DNA from: Rhizobiaceae bacterium
GTDB taxonomy: Bacteria; Pseudomonadota; Alphaproteobacteria; Rhizobiales; Rhizobiaceae
Direction: 5' to 3'
Length of the DNA: 37,493 bases
NCBI GenBank assembly: GCA_020628035.1
Contig: JAHDFS010000018.1
Span: forward strand, 1 to 37,493
Positions 25,867 through 34,638 of the stretch are shown in pieces. The position numbers were made by a program, and so were the translations under genes. The notes under the pieces are model-generated. The model made no database searches and was not told where the DNA came from. It worked only from the letters and a program-made list of their open reading frames with translations. Position 1 is the first letter of the stretch; every line of letters starts with the position of its first letter.

Positions 25867-28341
25867 TTATGAACTGCTCATCCAGGCTGGCAGCCATAGC
25901 ACCAATTGCGGGAAGATCAGCAGTAGGATCAAGCCAGTTAACTGCACCAGCATGAACTGCATCATTCCAAGATAGATGTCCTTAAGATCCCAGTTCGGCA
26001 CCACCCCTTTGAGGAAGTAGGCCGATAAGGCCACCGGCGGACTGAGCCATGCCGTCTGCAGGTTCACCGCCACCAGGATACCGAACCAGACCATCAGATC
26101 ATAGCGGTCCAATCCATGTAGATCGAGCGCTTGAACCACAGGCAATAGGATCGGGACCACGATAAGGACAATCGGAACCCATTCCAAAGGCCAGCCGAGC
26201 AAGAAGATCAGCGCCATCACCAAGATCAACATGATATATGGTGACAGATTTGTGCCCAATAGCAATTCAGTCAGCAATTGCGGTGTGCCGAGCGAGCTGA
26301 ATTGTGCTCCGAAGAAGTTGGACGCAGCCACAAGGAACATGATCAATACAGTAAGTTCCAATGTTTTGATCAAGCTGTCGAAGAAGCTCGGAATAGTGAA
26401 CTTTTTATATGCGATCGATAGTAGGATCGCACCGAAGGCACCCATAGCCGCAGCTTCCGCAGGCGTTGCAAAACCAAGAAGGATGGAACCAAGCGCAAAT
26501 GAGATCAGGATCGTTGGCGGCATAAGACCGGCAAAGAATTCATCCCATAAAGGCGCAAAGTAGAAATCCTTATCAGCATCTGCTGAATAGATCGGACGTG
26601 CCAGATAAGCCAACAAAATTGTAAATGCTGCAAAGGCGATTGATACCATTGGCAGACCACCATCAGCGCCCATATTCGCAAAGATCATGTAAACATGGAA
26701 CAAGACTGCAAGTGGAAGCGCAATGCGCAACACATTTAGTTTGCGATAGGCTTGATGTGCAATTGCCAGTACGATCAATAGGGCAAACAATCCACCAAAT
26801 GGAATGATCGCACCGAACGTACCATCAAGACCTAAACCGAAGACACGGCAGATGGTCAAAATACCCAAACATATAAGCGCAACTTCTGCACCATAGAATT
26901 TGGATGTTTCTGGCTGGTCTTCTTCCGATAGAATTGGACCCAAGCTTGGATTCAACCAACAACGTCCCAATGTGTAGAGCAAATAAAGTGATGCTAAGAT
27001 CACACCCGGGATAAACGCTGCTCGGAAGAGATCAAGCGTTGATACTTCAAGCACCGGACCCATAACGATCAACATGATCGATGGTGGGATCAAAATACCC
27101 AAAGTACCACCGGCGGTAATTGTACCAGCCGCCAGTTTCACATCATACCCAGCGCGGCTCATTGTAGCGCCCGCCATAATACCCAACATGGTCACGGACG
27201 CACCAACAATACCTGTCGCTGCCGCAAAGATCGTCGACACGATTAGAACGGCAATGAACAAAGCACCACGTACACGAGACATGATCATCTGAATGGACGA
27301 GAACAGACGCTCCATAAGGCCTGCACTTTCCATGACAATCCCCATCAATACGAACAATGGCACCGCCATGAGCTGGTCATTGAGCATAGAAGAGTTTGTT
27401 TGGAGTGTGAAAATAAATGTTGTTTTTAAGAAGCTATCGCCCCAGATCCCGAACACAAATGCCAAGAAGACAAGTGTAAACGCGATTGGGAAGCCAATGA
27501 AAATCACAAACAACATGGCACCGAGCATGAGTAGACCAATGATAGGTTTATCAAGGTTCGGTTTGGCTTTCATGAGGTCGTTAAACCATTCGCCACCAGG
27601 CACCAATTGTGGTTCAAATACTGCTAGCACCAACCAAACAAGACCAATCACATAAATCGGTAATAGTCTTACAAAGATACGCTCACGCTCTTTACCCATT
27701 TTGTGGAATGCACGGAAGATCTCTGGCAAACCTTGCAAGAGAAGAAGTGCACCACCCACTGGCATTGCTAAACGTGCAGGCCACAAGAGCGGTCCCCAAG
27801 CACTATCCACCTGGTTTGTTTCGCCGTTAATGAAGGCTTTCCACCAAAATTCAGACGCCACCCATGTAAAGAAAATCATGGAAGGAATAAAGAACAGCAA
27901 ATACAAGGCAGCATCAACCGTCGCCTGAGTTTTATCTGTCCAATTCCGATAGAGGAAGTCAGCGCGGATATGGACGCCACGCATGAGGCCATAGCCTGCA
28001 CCTGCCATCCACAGAACGCCTGCAATCATTCGGCTCATGTCATAGGCGATCAAAGTCGGTCCCAATCCAAGGGCTTTGGAAAGATCGCCCAAACCTGCAT
28101 TGGTTAAAATGGAATCACCATTACGAGAAATAACCTCCCACACCACAATGGCAATAAGAGGGATCATCATGAGGGCAATTGCTTGACCCGCACGATAGTT
28201 CACAACATCAATGACAGCGGTAATTGGACGCTGCCAGGCAGTCATATCTTCAGGTGTTTCCCCCGGAGCTTCGGCCCGACGCTCAGCAATCAGCTCATCG
28301 GCAATTTCCAGATCTTCTGGATTTGGTTCCTCTGCGGCCAT
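25867..28341 (-). CDS. Fused TRAP transporter permease (DctQ-DctM)
   Basis: The 824-residue membrane protein joins a small DctQ-like subunit (about residues 35-215, four helices) to a DctM-like large subunit (about 255-824). The DctM part has GTLGILIPPSIMLIVMG, GFATPAEAAAMGAFGA and the C-terminal segment VAVNLQTAWLSPPVALSAYF. A stretch of about 125 residues (roughly 470-595) with about four extra helices is inserted in the DctM part after FIPGVILASLYLLYTLGR. A strong GGGAGGGAGAG site decides for ATG 28341 over ATG 28359. TRAP systems import organic acids with Na+. The binding protein is encoded just upstream. Substrate candidates from context are isethionate or sulfopropanediol. Confidence 0.88.
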   Translation of the reverse strand: MAAEEPNPEDLEIADELIAERRAEAPGETPEDMTAWQRPITAVIDVVNYRAGQAIALMMIPLIAIVVWEVISRNGDSILTNAGLGDLSKALGLGPTLIAYDMSRMIAGVLWMAGAGYGLMRGVHIRADFLYRNWTDKTQATVDAALYLLFFIPSMIFFTWVASEFWWKAFINGETNQVDSAWGPLLWPARLAMPVGGALLLLQGLPEIFRAFHKMGKERERIFVRLLPIYVIGLVWLVLAVFEPQLVPGGEWFNDLMKAKPNLDKPIIGLLMLGAMLFVIFIGFPIAFTLVFLAFVFGIWGDSFLKTTFIFTLQTNSSMLNDQLMAVPLFVLMGIVMESAGLMERLFSSIQMIMSRVRGALFIAVLIVSTIFAAATGIVGASVTMLGIMAGATMSRAGYDVKLAAGTITAGGTLGILIPPSIMLIVMGPVLEVSTLDLFRAAFIPGVILASLYLLYTLGRCWLNPSLGPILSEEDQPETSKFYGAEVALICLGILTICRVFGLGLDGTFGAIIPFGGLFALLIVLAIAHQAYRKLNVLRIALPLAVLFHVYMIFANMGADGGLPMVSIAFAAFTILLAYLARPIYSADADKDFYFAPLWDEFFAGLMPPTILISFALGSILLGFATPAEAAAMGAFGAILLSIAYKKFTIPSFFDSLIKTLELTVLIMFLVAASNFFGAQFSSLGTPQLLTELLLGTNLSPYIMLILVMALIFLLGWPLEWVPIVLIVVPILLPVVQALDLHGLDRYDLMVWFGILVAVNLQTAWLSPPVALSAYFLKGVVPNWDLKDIYLGMMQFMLVQLTGLILLLIFPQLVLWLPAWMSSS

Positions 28342-28434
28342 ATCCACTCTCCCTCCCATGGTAAGTCTATGATCAAAGGTTTCTCTTTGGAAAAGGATTG
28401 CACATTCTCATGCGAAAAAGAAACAAGCCCTTAC

Positions 28435-28470
28435 AAAAAAGAAACACGAGGCCCCAAAAAAGAGGCCTCG
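28435..28470 (-). terminator. Attenuator-like hairpin between dctP and dctQM
   Basis: On the minus strand CGAGGCC pairs with GGCCTCG (28447-28453 and 28464-28470) around a ten-base loop, followed by TGTTTCTTTTTT. This is an intrinsic terminator form, 18 bases after the dctP stop. It probably ends part of the transcripts, so that the binding protein is made in excess over the permease. Confidence 0.7.
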
Positions 28471-28487
28471 CGGTGAAATAATAAAGA

Positions 28488-29591
28488 TTATTTCAATGTG
28501 TCAGCGTGTGCTTTACCCAAGTTGGCGTTTGATGCTTGCGCACCAGCCCAGAATGGAACAGCAATGTCAGCAAAGTCTTTTTGTGACTGCCAAACTTCTG
28601 CGAAGAACTCGTTCTCGTCAGCAGCAGCTTGAAGCGCATTTTTCGCAGCAGCCATATACTCTGTGAAGTAGTCAGCTGGAGTATCTTCAAGGATAACGCC
28701 GTGGTTATCTGTCAAGTCTTTCAAAGCTTTACCGTTTTCGAAGATGCGGTAAGACATTGATTTTGACAATGAAGCGTTAGCAGCAACTTCAAGAGCTTTT
28801 TTCTCGATGTCTGAAAGACCATCATAGAAATCACCGTTGACGTAGAGGTCAGCGTTCACCACAACTTGGTGTAGACCTTGTAGGTAGTAGTGCTTAAGAA
28901 CTTTCTGGAAACCGAACACTGAGTCAGGCTTCGGGCAGCACCATTCAGCCGCATCGATTGTACCTTTTTCGAGAGCTGGCAGAATGTCACCACCACCCAT
29001 AGCAACAGCAGGAACACCAACGTCAGCATATGCAGCGCCAACCATTCCTGGAGGTGCACGGAAACGCATTTTACGGAAGTCATCCATTGAAGCGATTGGT
29101 TTTGGGAACCAACCAAGAGCCTCAGGACCCACTGGCTGAAGCATGAAGCCTTTAACGTTCACACCCATTTCATCCCAAAGACGGTCGTAAAGTTCTTTAC
29201 CACCACCGAACTGGAACCAAGATAGGAACGCGATGTTGTCAAGGCCAACACCAGCACCAGCAACAGGTGCACCGAACAAGTTAGCAGCAACGTGCTTACC
29301 ACCCCAATAGTGTGTCCAAGCGAAACCACCTTCAACAAGACCGGCATCAACCGCGTCCATGATGTCACGTGGGCCAACAACAGCACCAGCTGGTAGAACT
29401 TCAATTTTCAGCGAACCATTGGTCAAAGCTGCAACATCATCACCAAATGCTTTCAACATAACAACTTCGTCAGCTGTTGTTGGAAGCACAGATTGAATGC
29501 GAATTGTTTTTTCAGCCAAAGCAGAGGAGGCCATTAATGTAAGACCAACTGCAGTAGCGGCGACGCCAGTTAAAATTTTGGATAAATTCAT
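28488..29591 (-). CDS. TRAP transporter periplasmic binding protein (DctP family)
   Basis: The 367-residue protein has a signal peptide MNLSKILTGVAATAVGLTLM with cleavage after SALA, before EKTIRIQS. The mature part is a DctP/TakP-type binding protein: FRKMRFRAPPG carries the conserved Arg that binds the ligand carboxylate or other acid group, and the region GTIDAAEWCCPKPDSVFGFQ is the ligand loop. The two adjacent Cys (WCC) at that loop are unusual. A strong GGGAGGAG site precedes ATG 29591. It works with the fused DctQM permease downstream. Confidence 0.9.
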   Translation of the reverse strand: MNLSKILTGVAATAVGLTLMASSALAEKTIRIQSVLPTTADEVVMLKAFGDDVAALTNGSLKIEVLPAGAVVGPRDIMDAVDAGLVEGGFAWTHYWGGKHVAANLFGAPVAGAGVGLDNIAFLSWFQFGGGKELYDRLWDEMGVNVKGFMLQPVGPEALGWFPKPIASMDDFRKMRFRAPPGMVGAAYADVGVPAVAMGGGDILPALEKGTIDAAEWCCPKPDSVFGFQKVLKHYYLQGLHQVVVNADLYVNGDFYDGLSDIEKKALEVAANASLSKSMSYRIFENGKALKDLTDNHGVILEDTPADYFTEYMAAAKNALQAAADENEFFAEVWQSQKDFADIAVPFWAGAQASNANLGKAHADTLK

Positions 29592-29744
29592 GATTTATCT
29601 CCTCCCTAGGTTATGCCTTCTGAGATGACGACTAAGATACGAAGGCACCTTTCTTAGCCCTTTATACGAATGTAACTATGACTAAATTACACCGCAATTC
29701 CAATCGATTTTAGCGCGTAAATTACGCTCCTTTTTCAACAAAAA
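29592..29744. promoter_or_regulatory. Probable promoter region of the TRAP genes
   Basis: A 153-base gap precedes dctP on the minus strand. It contains TGTAA (29671-29675) and TTACA (29687-29691), inverted around 11 bases, and the odd-centred palindrome GCGTAAATTACGC (29715-29727). Either could be an operator. I see no copy of the 18-bp LacI palindrome here, so this unit may answer to the IclR regulator instead. Confidence 0.35.
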
Positions 29745-30410
29745 CTAAAGAATTCCAAATATATGGCCGATTCCGTTAGGTGCCACAAAGACACCGCGAT
29801 ACATCATTTCCCCAGCCACATAGAGGAGTACGAACAGTCCCAACCAAGATATCCATGGATAGCGGGTTAGAAGCTTCATAATCATCGTTGCAGCAAAGGC
29901 CATAAGCACGATCGCAAGACCCAAACCAAAGACCAACATTGTGGTGTCACCGTCGGCAATCGCCGCCACGGCAAGCACGTTATCTAGTGACATCGAGACA
30001 TCGGCAATGGTGATGGATACCAGCGCCGAGAACATGGTTCTGCGCGGCGCACCTGTATAGCCTTGCTCTAAATCGTCTGCTGTTTCCATTGCATGTTCAG
30101 CTTGTTCATCAACATTGTCTTTAATCTCGACATAAAGGCGCCAACACACCCAGAAGAGAAGTAGCGAACCGATGAACAAAATCCCTGGAACGTCCAAAAG
30201 ACTTGTTGCGATGATCGCAAAAACAACACGTAGAACCGCAGCAATAACCATACCATATAAAATGGCTTTCTTACGCAGTTCTGGTGACAGACCAGCGGCG
30301 GCCATACCGATAATCAGCGCATTGTCGCCTGACAAAATGAGGTCGGCAATAATGATCTTGCCAAAATCAAGGACATCCGCCCACCCCAGTGTTGAAATCC
30401 ATTCCATCAT
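29745..30410 (-). CDS. TerC-family integral membrane protein
   Basis: The 221-residue protein has about seven helices and the TerC motifs IIIADLILSGDNALIIGMAA (near residues 18-37) and SITIADVSMSLDNVLAVAA (132-150), each with the conserved Asp-Asn pair inside the membrane. It is YjbE-like. Some TerC proteins export Mn2+ or help load metal into secreted enzymes; others have no known role. Its ATGATG start overlaps the TGA of the GMC dehydrogenase gene (30407-30410), so the two are translated together. An ion exporter for the catabolic unit is possible but unproved. Confidence 0.88.
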   Translation of the reverse strand: MMEWISTLGWADVLDFGKIIIADLILSGDNALIIGMAAAGLSPELRKKAILYGMVIAAVLRVVFAIIATSLLDVPGILFIGSLLLFWVCWRLYVEIKDNVDEQAEHAMETADDLEQGYTGAPRRTMFSALVSITIADVSMSLDNVLAVAAIADGDTTMLVFGLGLAIVLMAFAATMIMKLLTRYPWISWLGLFVLLYVAGEMMYRGVFVAPNGIGHIFGIL

Positions 30411-32014
30411 TGGCCCGCATCCTCTAAAATCATGTCTGAAACTTTTTCACCGATCATTATGCAGGGCGCATTTGTGTTACCCGACATAATTTGAGGCATG
30501 ATTGACGCATCTGCGACGCGCAATCCCTCAACACCCTTAACGCGCAAACGTGCATCCACGACCGACATCTTGTCGCTGTCGGGACCCATTTTACATGTGC
30601 CAGTTGGGTGGTAGATGGTGACTGAAGTTTCTCTAGCCCAATCCAATGTTCCTTCATAATCATCAAACTCGACTTCCCGACCCGGGGCGAATTCCTCGAT
30701 GATATGAGATTTTAATGGCTCAAATTGCGCGATCTTGCGCGCGATCTGAATGCCTTTAACAATTGTGTCCTGATCAAGCTGCGTAGCCAGATAATTTGGA
30801 TGAATTTCTGGGTGGTCGCGATAATCGCTTGATTTAAGCTGCAAGTGGCCAGCACTTTCCGGGCGCATTTGCAAAACAGATGCCGTAAAGGCAGAAAATT
30901 TATGCGGTCCATCAGCAGGCTTTGTCGCACTAAATGGCTGGATATGGAATTGAATATCCGGCGTGTCTAGATTTGGATCGGTTTTCAAAAAGCCTGTTCC
31001 AAGACTTGCCGCCATAGCCATAGGGCCAGAACGCTTCAATGCATATTCAAGTGCAATAAGCCCTTGCTTGAAGATGTTGTTGATTTCAACATTGATGGTC
31101 GAAAGATCCGTTTTGAAAACCGGGCGCGCCTGCAAGTGATCCTGCAAGTTTTTGCCAACGCCTTTTAGATCGACCTTCGTTTCAATGCCAACTTTGGAAA
31201 GCTCTTCACCAGCACCGATGCCGGACAACATTAGAATCTGTGGTGATCCAATCGCGCCCGCAGACAAGATTACTTCTTTACGTGCTTTGATAATAACGTT
31301 CTTATTACCAAGATAAGTGCTCACACCAACGGCCTTGCCATTTTCGATGATGACTTTTTCAACTTGGTGTTTGGTTATGATTTCAAGATTTTCCCTGTTG
31401 CGCGCTGGTTTTAGATAAGCGACAGCAGACGAGCATCTTTTGCCATCAATCATGGTGAGTTGGAAATAGCCAACGCCTTCTTGATCGCCACTGTTATAGT
31501 CAGAATTCTTTTTATAACCGGCTGCGACAGCTGCATCGATCCATTTATCAACGACATCGCGTTTTAAACGCGTCGGAGAAACAGACAAAGGACCGCTTTT
31601 GCCGCGATCTTCAGTTGTTTCGTCACCGCCCCAGGTTTCAGCACGTTTAAAATATGGCAGCACATCTTTCCATGCCCAGCCTTCATTGCCCAATTGGCGC
31701 CAGTGCTCATAGTCCTCAGCTTGACCTCGGACATATAGCAACCCGTTGATTGAGCTCGAACCACCCAAAACTTTTCCGCGCGGCCAAGGTATAGAACGAC
31801 CATTAATGCCTGGGTCGTTTTCGGTTTTGTAGCGCCAGTCCGTGTTGGGGTTATCCATCGTTTTAAAATAGCCCACAGGTATATGGATCCAAGGATTGTT
31901 ATCCTTGCCACCTGCTTCAATCACCGCGACTTTATACTTTCCGTTTTCAGAAAGTCGGCCTGCGACAGCACAACCCGCAGAGCCTGCGCCTACAACAACA
32001 TAATCAAATTCCAA
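30407..32014 (-). CDS. GMC-family FAD dehydrogenase, possible isethionate dehydrogenase
   Basis: The 535-residue flavoprotein has the FAD fold DYVVVGAGSAGCAVAGRL at residues 4-21, the GMC signatures WPRGKVLGGSSSINGLLYVR and GAIGSPQILMLSGIG, and the catalytic His in YHPTGTCKMG. It is BetA/AlkJ-like. TTG 32014 is the likely start: a GGGAG site lies upstream and the FAD motif must sit at the N-terminus. Choline oxidation is not favoured, because there is no betB or TetR-type betI. A divergent IclR regulator and a TRAP importer match the layout of iseJ-iseR-iseKLM, in which IseJ oxidises isethionate to sulfoacetaldehyde. Another alcohol cannot be excluded. Confidence 0.8.
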   Translation of the reverse strand: MEFDYVVVGAGSAGCAVAGRLSENGKYKVAVIEAGGKDNNPWIHIPVGYFKTMDNPNTDWRYKTENDPGINGRSIPWPRGKVLGGSSSINGLLYVRGQAEDYEHWRQLGNEGWAWKDVLPYFKRAETWGGDETTEDRGKSGPLSVSPTRLKRDVVDKWIDAAVAAGYKKNSDYNSGDQEGVGYFQLTMIDGKRCSSAVAYLKPARNRENLEIITKHQVEKVIIENGKAVGVSTYLGNKNVIIKARKEVILSAGAIGSPQILMLSGIGAGEELSKVGIETKVDLKGVGKNLQDHLQARPVFKTDLSTINVEINNIFKQGLIALEYALKRSGPMAMAASLGTGFLKTDPNLDTPDIQFHIQPFSATKPADGPHKFSAFTASVLQMRPESAGHLQLKSSDYRDHPEIHPNYLATQLDQDTIVKGIQIARKIAQFEPLKSHIIEEFAPGREVEFDDYEGTLDWARETSVTIYHPTGTCKMGPDSDKMSVVDARLRVKGVEGLRVADASIMPQIMSGNTNAPCIMIGEKVSDMILEDAGQ

Positions 32015-32032
32015 AAAAAACGCTCCCGATAC

Positions 32033-32061
32033 AAAAAATGAGACTTTTTGTCTTGTTTTTT
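32033..32061. promoter_or_regulatory. Possible IclR operator between the GMC and IclR genes
   Basis: AAAAAATGAGAC (32033-32044) and GTCTTGTTTTTT (32050-32061) pair at 10 of 12 positions around TTTTT. The dyad lies in the 95-base divergent gap. Low sequence complexity lowers confidence. Confidence 0.35.
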
Positions 32062-32109
32062 CCTAAAAATCACTCTATATCTATTTTGAGGTGGATGTAA
32101 AGAGGGAGA

Positions 32110-32880
32110 ATGAAATTGAGTGAGGAAAGCCGGATTCCAACAAATTTAAGAACACTTCTTATTTTGGAAATATTGGGTCGTAGCGATAGCGCGATGACGC
32201 CAACCCAGATAAATGCAGAGCTCGGATTGCCGAAACAAACCGTTCATAGACTTTGTACGACACTTGAAGCTGAAGGCTTTTTAATACGTGAGGCAGATGG
32301 TAAAAGATTACGCCCCAGTCGCAGATTGCGTTTGATCGCAAGTGGCCTGTTACACGCTTCACGTTTCCATATTACACGTCACCAAATACTTTTAGATATT
32401 GCACGTGAGGTCAACGAAACTGTGAATATGGTCATTCCGGAAGAAACCGGCATGAACTATATTGATCGTGTGGAAGCTGATTGGCCATTTCGTATTCAGC
32501 TGCCAATTGGTTCAAACGTTCCGTTTCATTGCACCGCGAGTGGAAAGACATTCATGGCCAGCATGCCAAAAGGCAAGCGGGAGCAATTTGTTGCAGGGCT
32601 GAAACTTGAACAATTGACAGAAAAAACGCACGTGACGCCAGAAAGCCTTTTGGAAGATCTAAAGCAATGTCGGAAACGTGGCTATGCCATCGACCAGGAA
32701 GAATTCATGAAGGACATGGTTGCGATTTCTGTTCCGGTGACTGATTCTCACGGCCGATTTGTTGCAGCCTTAGCGTTCCATGGTCCTATCCAGCGTTTAT
32801 CACTTGAGGATTTGGAAGGTCGAAAGCATTTCCTTTTAAAAGGCGCTGAAGCACTTAAGCATGCACTTTTTGACACTTAA
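32110..32880 (+). CDS. IclR-family regulator of the GMC/TRAP unit
   Basis: The 256-residue protein has an N-terminal winged helix (about residues 10-70, MTPTQINAELGLPKQTVHRLCTTL-like) and an effector domain with FHCTASGKTFMA and GYAIDQEEFMKDMVAISVPV. GAGGGAGA directly precedes ATG 32110. It is divergent from the GMC dehydrogenase gene and convergent with the zinc dehydrogenase gene, so its target is most likely the GMC-TerC-TRAP genes. IseR of isethionate clusters is, as I recall, also an IclR protein, which fits. Confidence 0.9.
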   Translation: MKLSEESRIPTNLRTLLILEILGRSDSAMTPTQINAELGLPKQTVHRLCTTLEAEGFLIREADGKRLRPSRRLRLIASGLLHASRFHITRHQILLDIAREVNETVNMVIPEETGMNYIDRVEADWPFRIQLPIGSNVPFHCTASGKTFMASMPKGKREQFVAGLKLEQLTEKTHVTPESLLEDLKQCRKRGYAIDQEEFMKDMVAISVPVTDSHGRFVAALAFHGPIQRLSLEDLEGRKHFLLKGAEALKHALFDT

Positions 32881-32890
32881 TATTTTAAGC

Positions 32891-33880
32891 TTAAGGTTTT
32901 AGCACAATCTTAGGAGCTGCAACCTGACCGCTGAGAATATCTTCAAATGCTTTTTGACCATCAGACAAAGGGCGCTGTTCTATCCACGATAGGTCGCCTA
33001 AGCGTCCATCAAAAATGGCATGTGCAGTGTCGATAAAATCCTGATGGGTATAAGTGTAAGAGCCAATAAAAGTGATTTCCTGCAATGTCATCCGGCGAAT
33101 GTCGAGACCATCCTTTGCATCCCCCAATCCGATATGAACAATTGTGCCACCTGGTTTGATAAGCGCTGATGCTGATTTACGTGTTGCGTTGATACCCACG
33201 CCATCAATGATCACGTCAAAAATTGATTCACCCTTTATATCTTCCGGTGATATTGCGTTCATCCCTGTTTTTTCAATAACAAAGTTTCGGCGCACATCAT
33301 TGGGTTCAACAATGGTGATATCCTTGCAGCCAACCGCTTTTAAACAAAGAGCAGCACCCAAACCAATGGCACCTCCACCAATCGCCATGGCTTTGCATTC
33401 TTCAATCGGCTTATGCGCATTCTTTTTTGCCAGTTGAACGGCATGCCATCCGCAGCCTAAAGGTTCCGCAAGAGCCGCTTTATCCAGCGATACATGATCA
33501 GGAACATTGACCAAATTATGGGTTGGCATTGAAATCATCTGCGCAAACCCGCCTTCACGCGGCGGCATGGAAATGATCTGGCGATTGACGCAAATATTGG
33601 TGCGACCCTCCAAGCAGAACTCACATTTGCCGCAATGAACCAGCGGATTAATTGTGACCCTTTGACCTTTTTGAGGACCTGACATGATGGTGCCGGCAGC
33701 CTCGTGGCCCAATATAAGTGGGGCAGGGCGGCGCTCGTCATGACCCAAAAAAGCATGCATGTCAGAGCCACAGATACCAACACTTTCGATCTGGATCAGA
33801 ACTTCGTTCTCTTTTGGTGTAGGATCTGCAAAATCTTTATATTCAAGTGTCTTTTCTGCTGTGTAAACCAAAGCCTTCAT
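32891..33880 (-). CDS. Zinc-dependent alcohol dehydrogenase, HpsP-like
   Basis: The 329-residue medium-chain dehydrogenase has the catalytic-zinc ligands Cys37 (GICGSD) and His59-Glu60 (LGHEAAG). The structural-zinc lobe has four Cys at 83, 86, 89 and 97 (CGKCEFCLEGRTNIC), and the NAD loop is AIGGGAIGLGAAL. Its ATG overlaps the TGA of the short-chain dehydrogenase (33877-33880), which fixes the start. The operon order hisD-like, SDR, zinc dehydrogenase matches hpsN-hpsO-hpsP, where HpsO and HpsP interconvert the two sulfopropanediol enantiomers by way of the 2-keto form. The general dehydrogenase call is safe; the substrate is inferred. Confidence 0.82.
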   Translation of the reverse strand: MKALVYTAEKTLEYKDFADPTPKENEVLIQIESVGICGSDMHAFLGHDERRPAPLILGHEAAGTIMSGPQKGQRVTINPLVHCGKCEFCLEGRTNICVNRQIISMPPREGGFAQMISMPTHNLVNVPDHVSLDKAALAEPLGCGWHAVQLAKKNAHKPIEECKAMAIGGGAIGLGAALCLKAVGCKDITIVEPNDVRRNFVIEKTGMNAISPEDIKGESIFDVIIDGVGINATRKSASALIKPGGTIVHIGLGDAKDGLDIRRMTLQEITFIGSYTYTHQDFIDTAHAIFDGRLGDLSWIEQRPLSDGQKAFEDILSGQVAAPKIVLKP

Positions 33881-34635
33881 TTTGCGGTAAATCCTCCGTC
33901 GACCATCAACACCTGGCCAGTCACATATGCGGATGCATCTGTGCATAAAAATAGTAATGGCCCATCCATATCTGCCATTTCACCATTGCGGCCGATGCAG
34001 GTTTGAGCCGCATTACGTTGCGCGCGATCAGGATCGTCAAAAACGGCAGCGGTCAATTCAGTTTTGAAAAAGCCGGGCCCAATGGCATTTGCGTTAATGC
34101 CATGTTTTGACCAACACTCAGCCATCGCTCGTGTCATTTGCCCCACGCCAGCTTTTGCAGCGCCATAGGCAATGCCGCCAGGAAAGGCTCTATATGTCTG
34201 AAGGCTTGCGAAGTTGACGATGCGCCCCCAATTTTTTGCTTTCATGGAAGGAACAAATTGCTGACTGAGAAAAAACGGTGCCGACAGGTTAATCGACATC
34301 GTAATATCCCAGCCTTCCGGTGTGACATCATCAGCTGTTTCGCGGGTATTAATACCGGCTGCATGAACGAGAATATCGGGTGCGCCGAAAGGCTTTGCGA
34401 TCGCTTCAGCTAGACTTGAAATCTGGCTGCGATCAGAAATATCCCATGCGACTGCCGAAGTTTGGCCAGAAGTTTCTCTTCGCCAATCATTTAAATGTTC
34501 CTCGCGACGCGCAACGCCAATGACTTGCGCGCCCTGTTCGGCCAAAAACTTAGCCGCATAACGCCCAAGGCCAGAACTTGCGCCGGTGACGCAGGCGACT
34601 TTACCTTGAAGGCTGAATAAATCAGAAGACGTCAT
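33877..34635 (-). CDS. Short-chain dehydrogenase, HpsO-like
   Basis: The 252-residue enzyme is a classical SDR: NAD(P) motif TGASSGLG (17-24), HAAG at 91-94, and the catalytic Ser144, Tyr157 and Lys161 (YGAAK). It ends VTGQVLMVDGGFTAK, as SDRs do. It starts three bases after the stop of the HpsN-like gene and overlaps the zinc dehydrogenase by four bases. In DHPS catabolism HpsO oxidises one enantiomer of sulfopropanediol at C2. The role here rests on the operon context. Confidence 0.85.
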   Translation of the reverse strand: MTSSDLFSLQGKVACVTGASSGLGRYAAKFLAEQGAQVIGVARREEHLNDWRRETSGQTSAVAWDISDRSQISSLAEAIAKPFGAPDILVHAAGINTRETADDVTPEGWDITMSINLSAPFFLSQQFVPSMKAKNWGRIVNFASLQTYRAFPGGIAYGAAKAGVGQMTRAMAECWSKHGINANAIGPGFFKTELTAAVFDDPDRAQRNAAQTCIGRNGEMADMDGPLLFLCTDASAYVTGQVLMVDGGFTAK

Positions 34636-34638
34636 GAC

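Noticed and set aside
29745-30410. TauE/SafE sulfite exporter
   Set aside because: The intramembrane Asp-Asn motifs (SGDNALIIG, SLDNVLAVA) are those of TerC, a different family.
30407-32014. Choline dehydrogenase betA
   Set aside because: The sequence family fits, but there is no betB, no TetR-type betI and no choline transporter; the IclR plus TRAP context points elsewhere.
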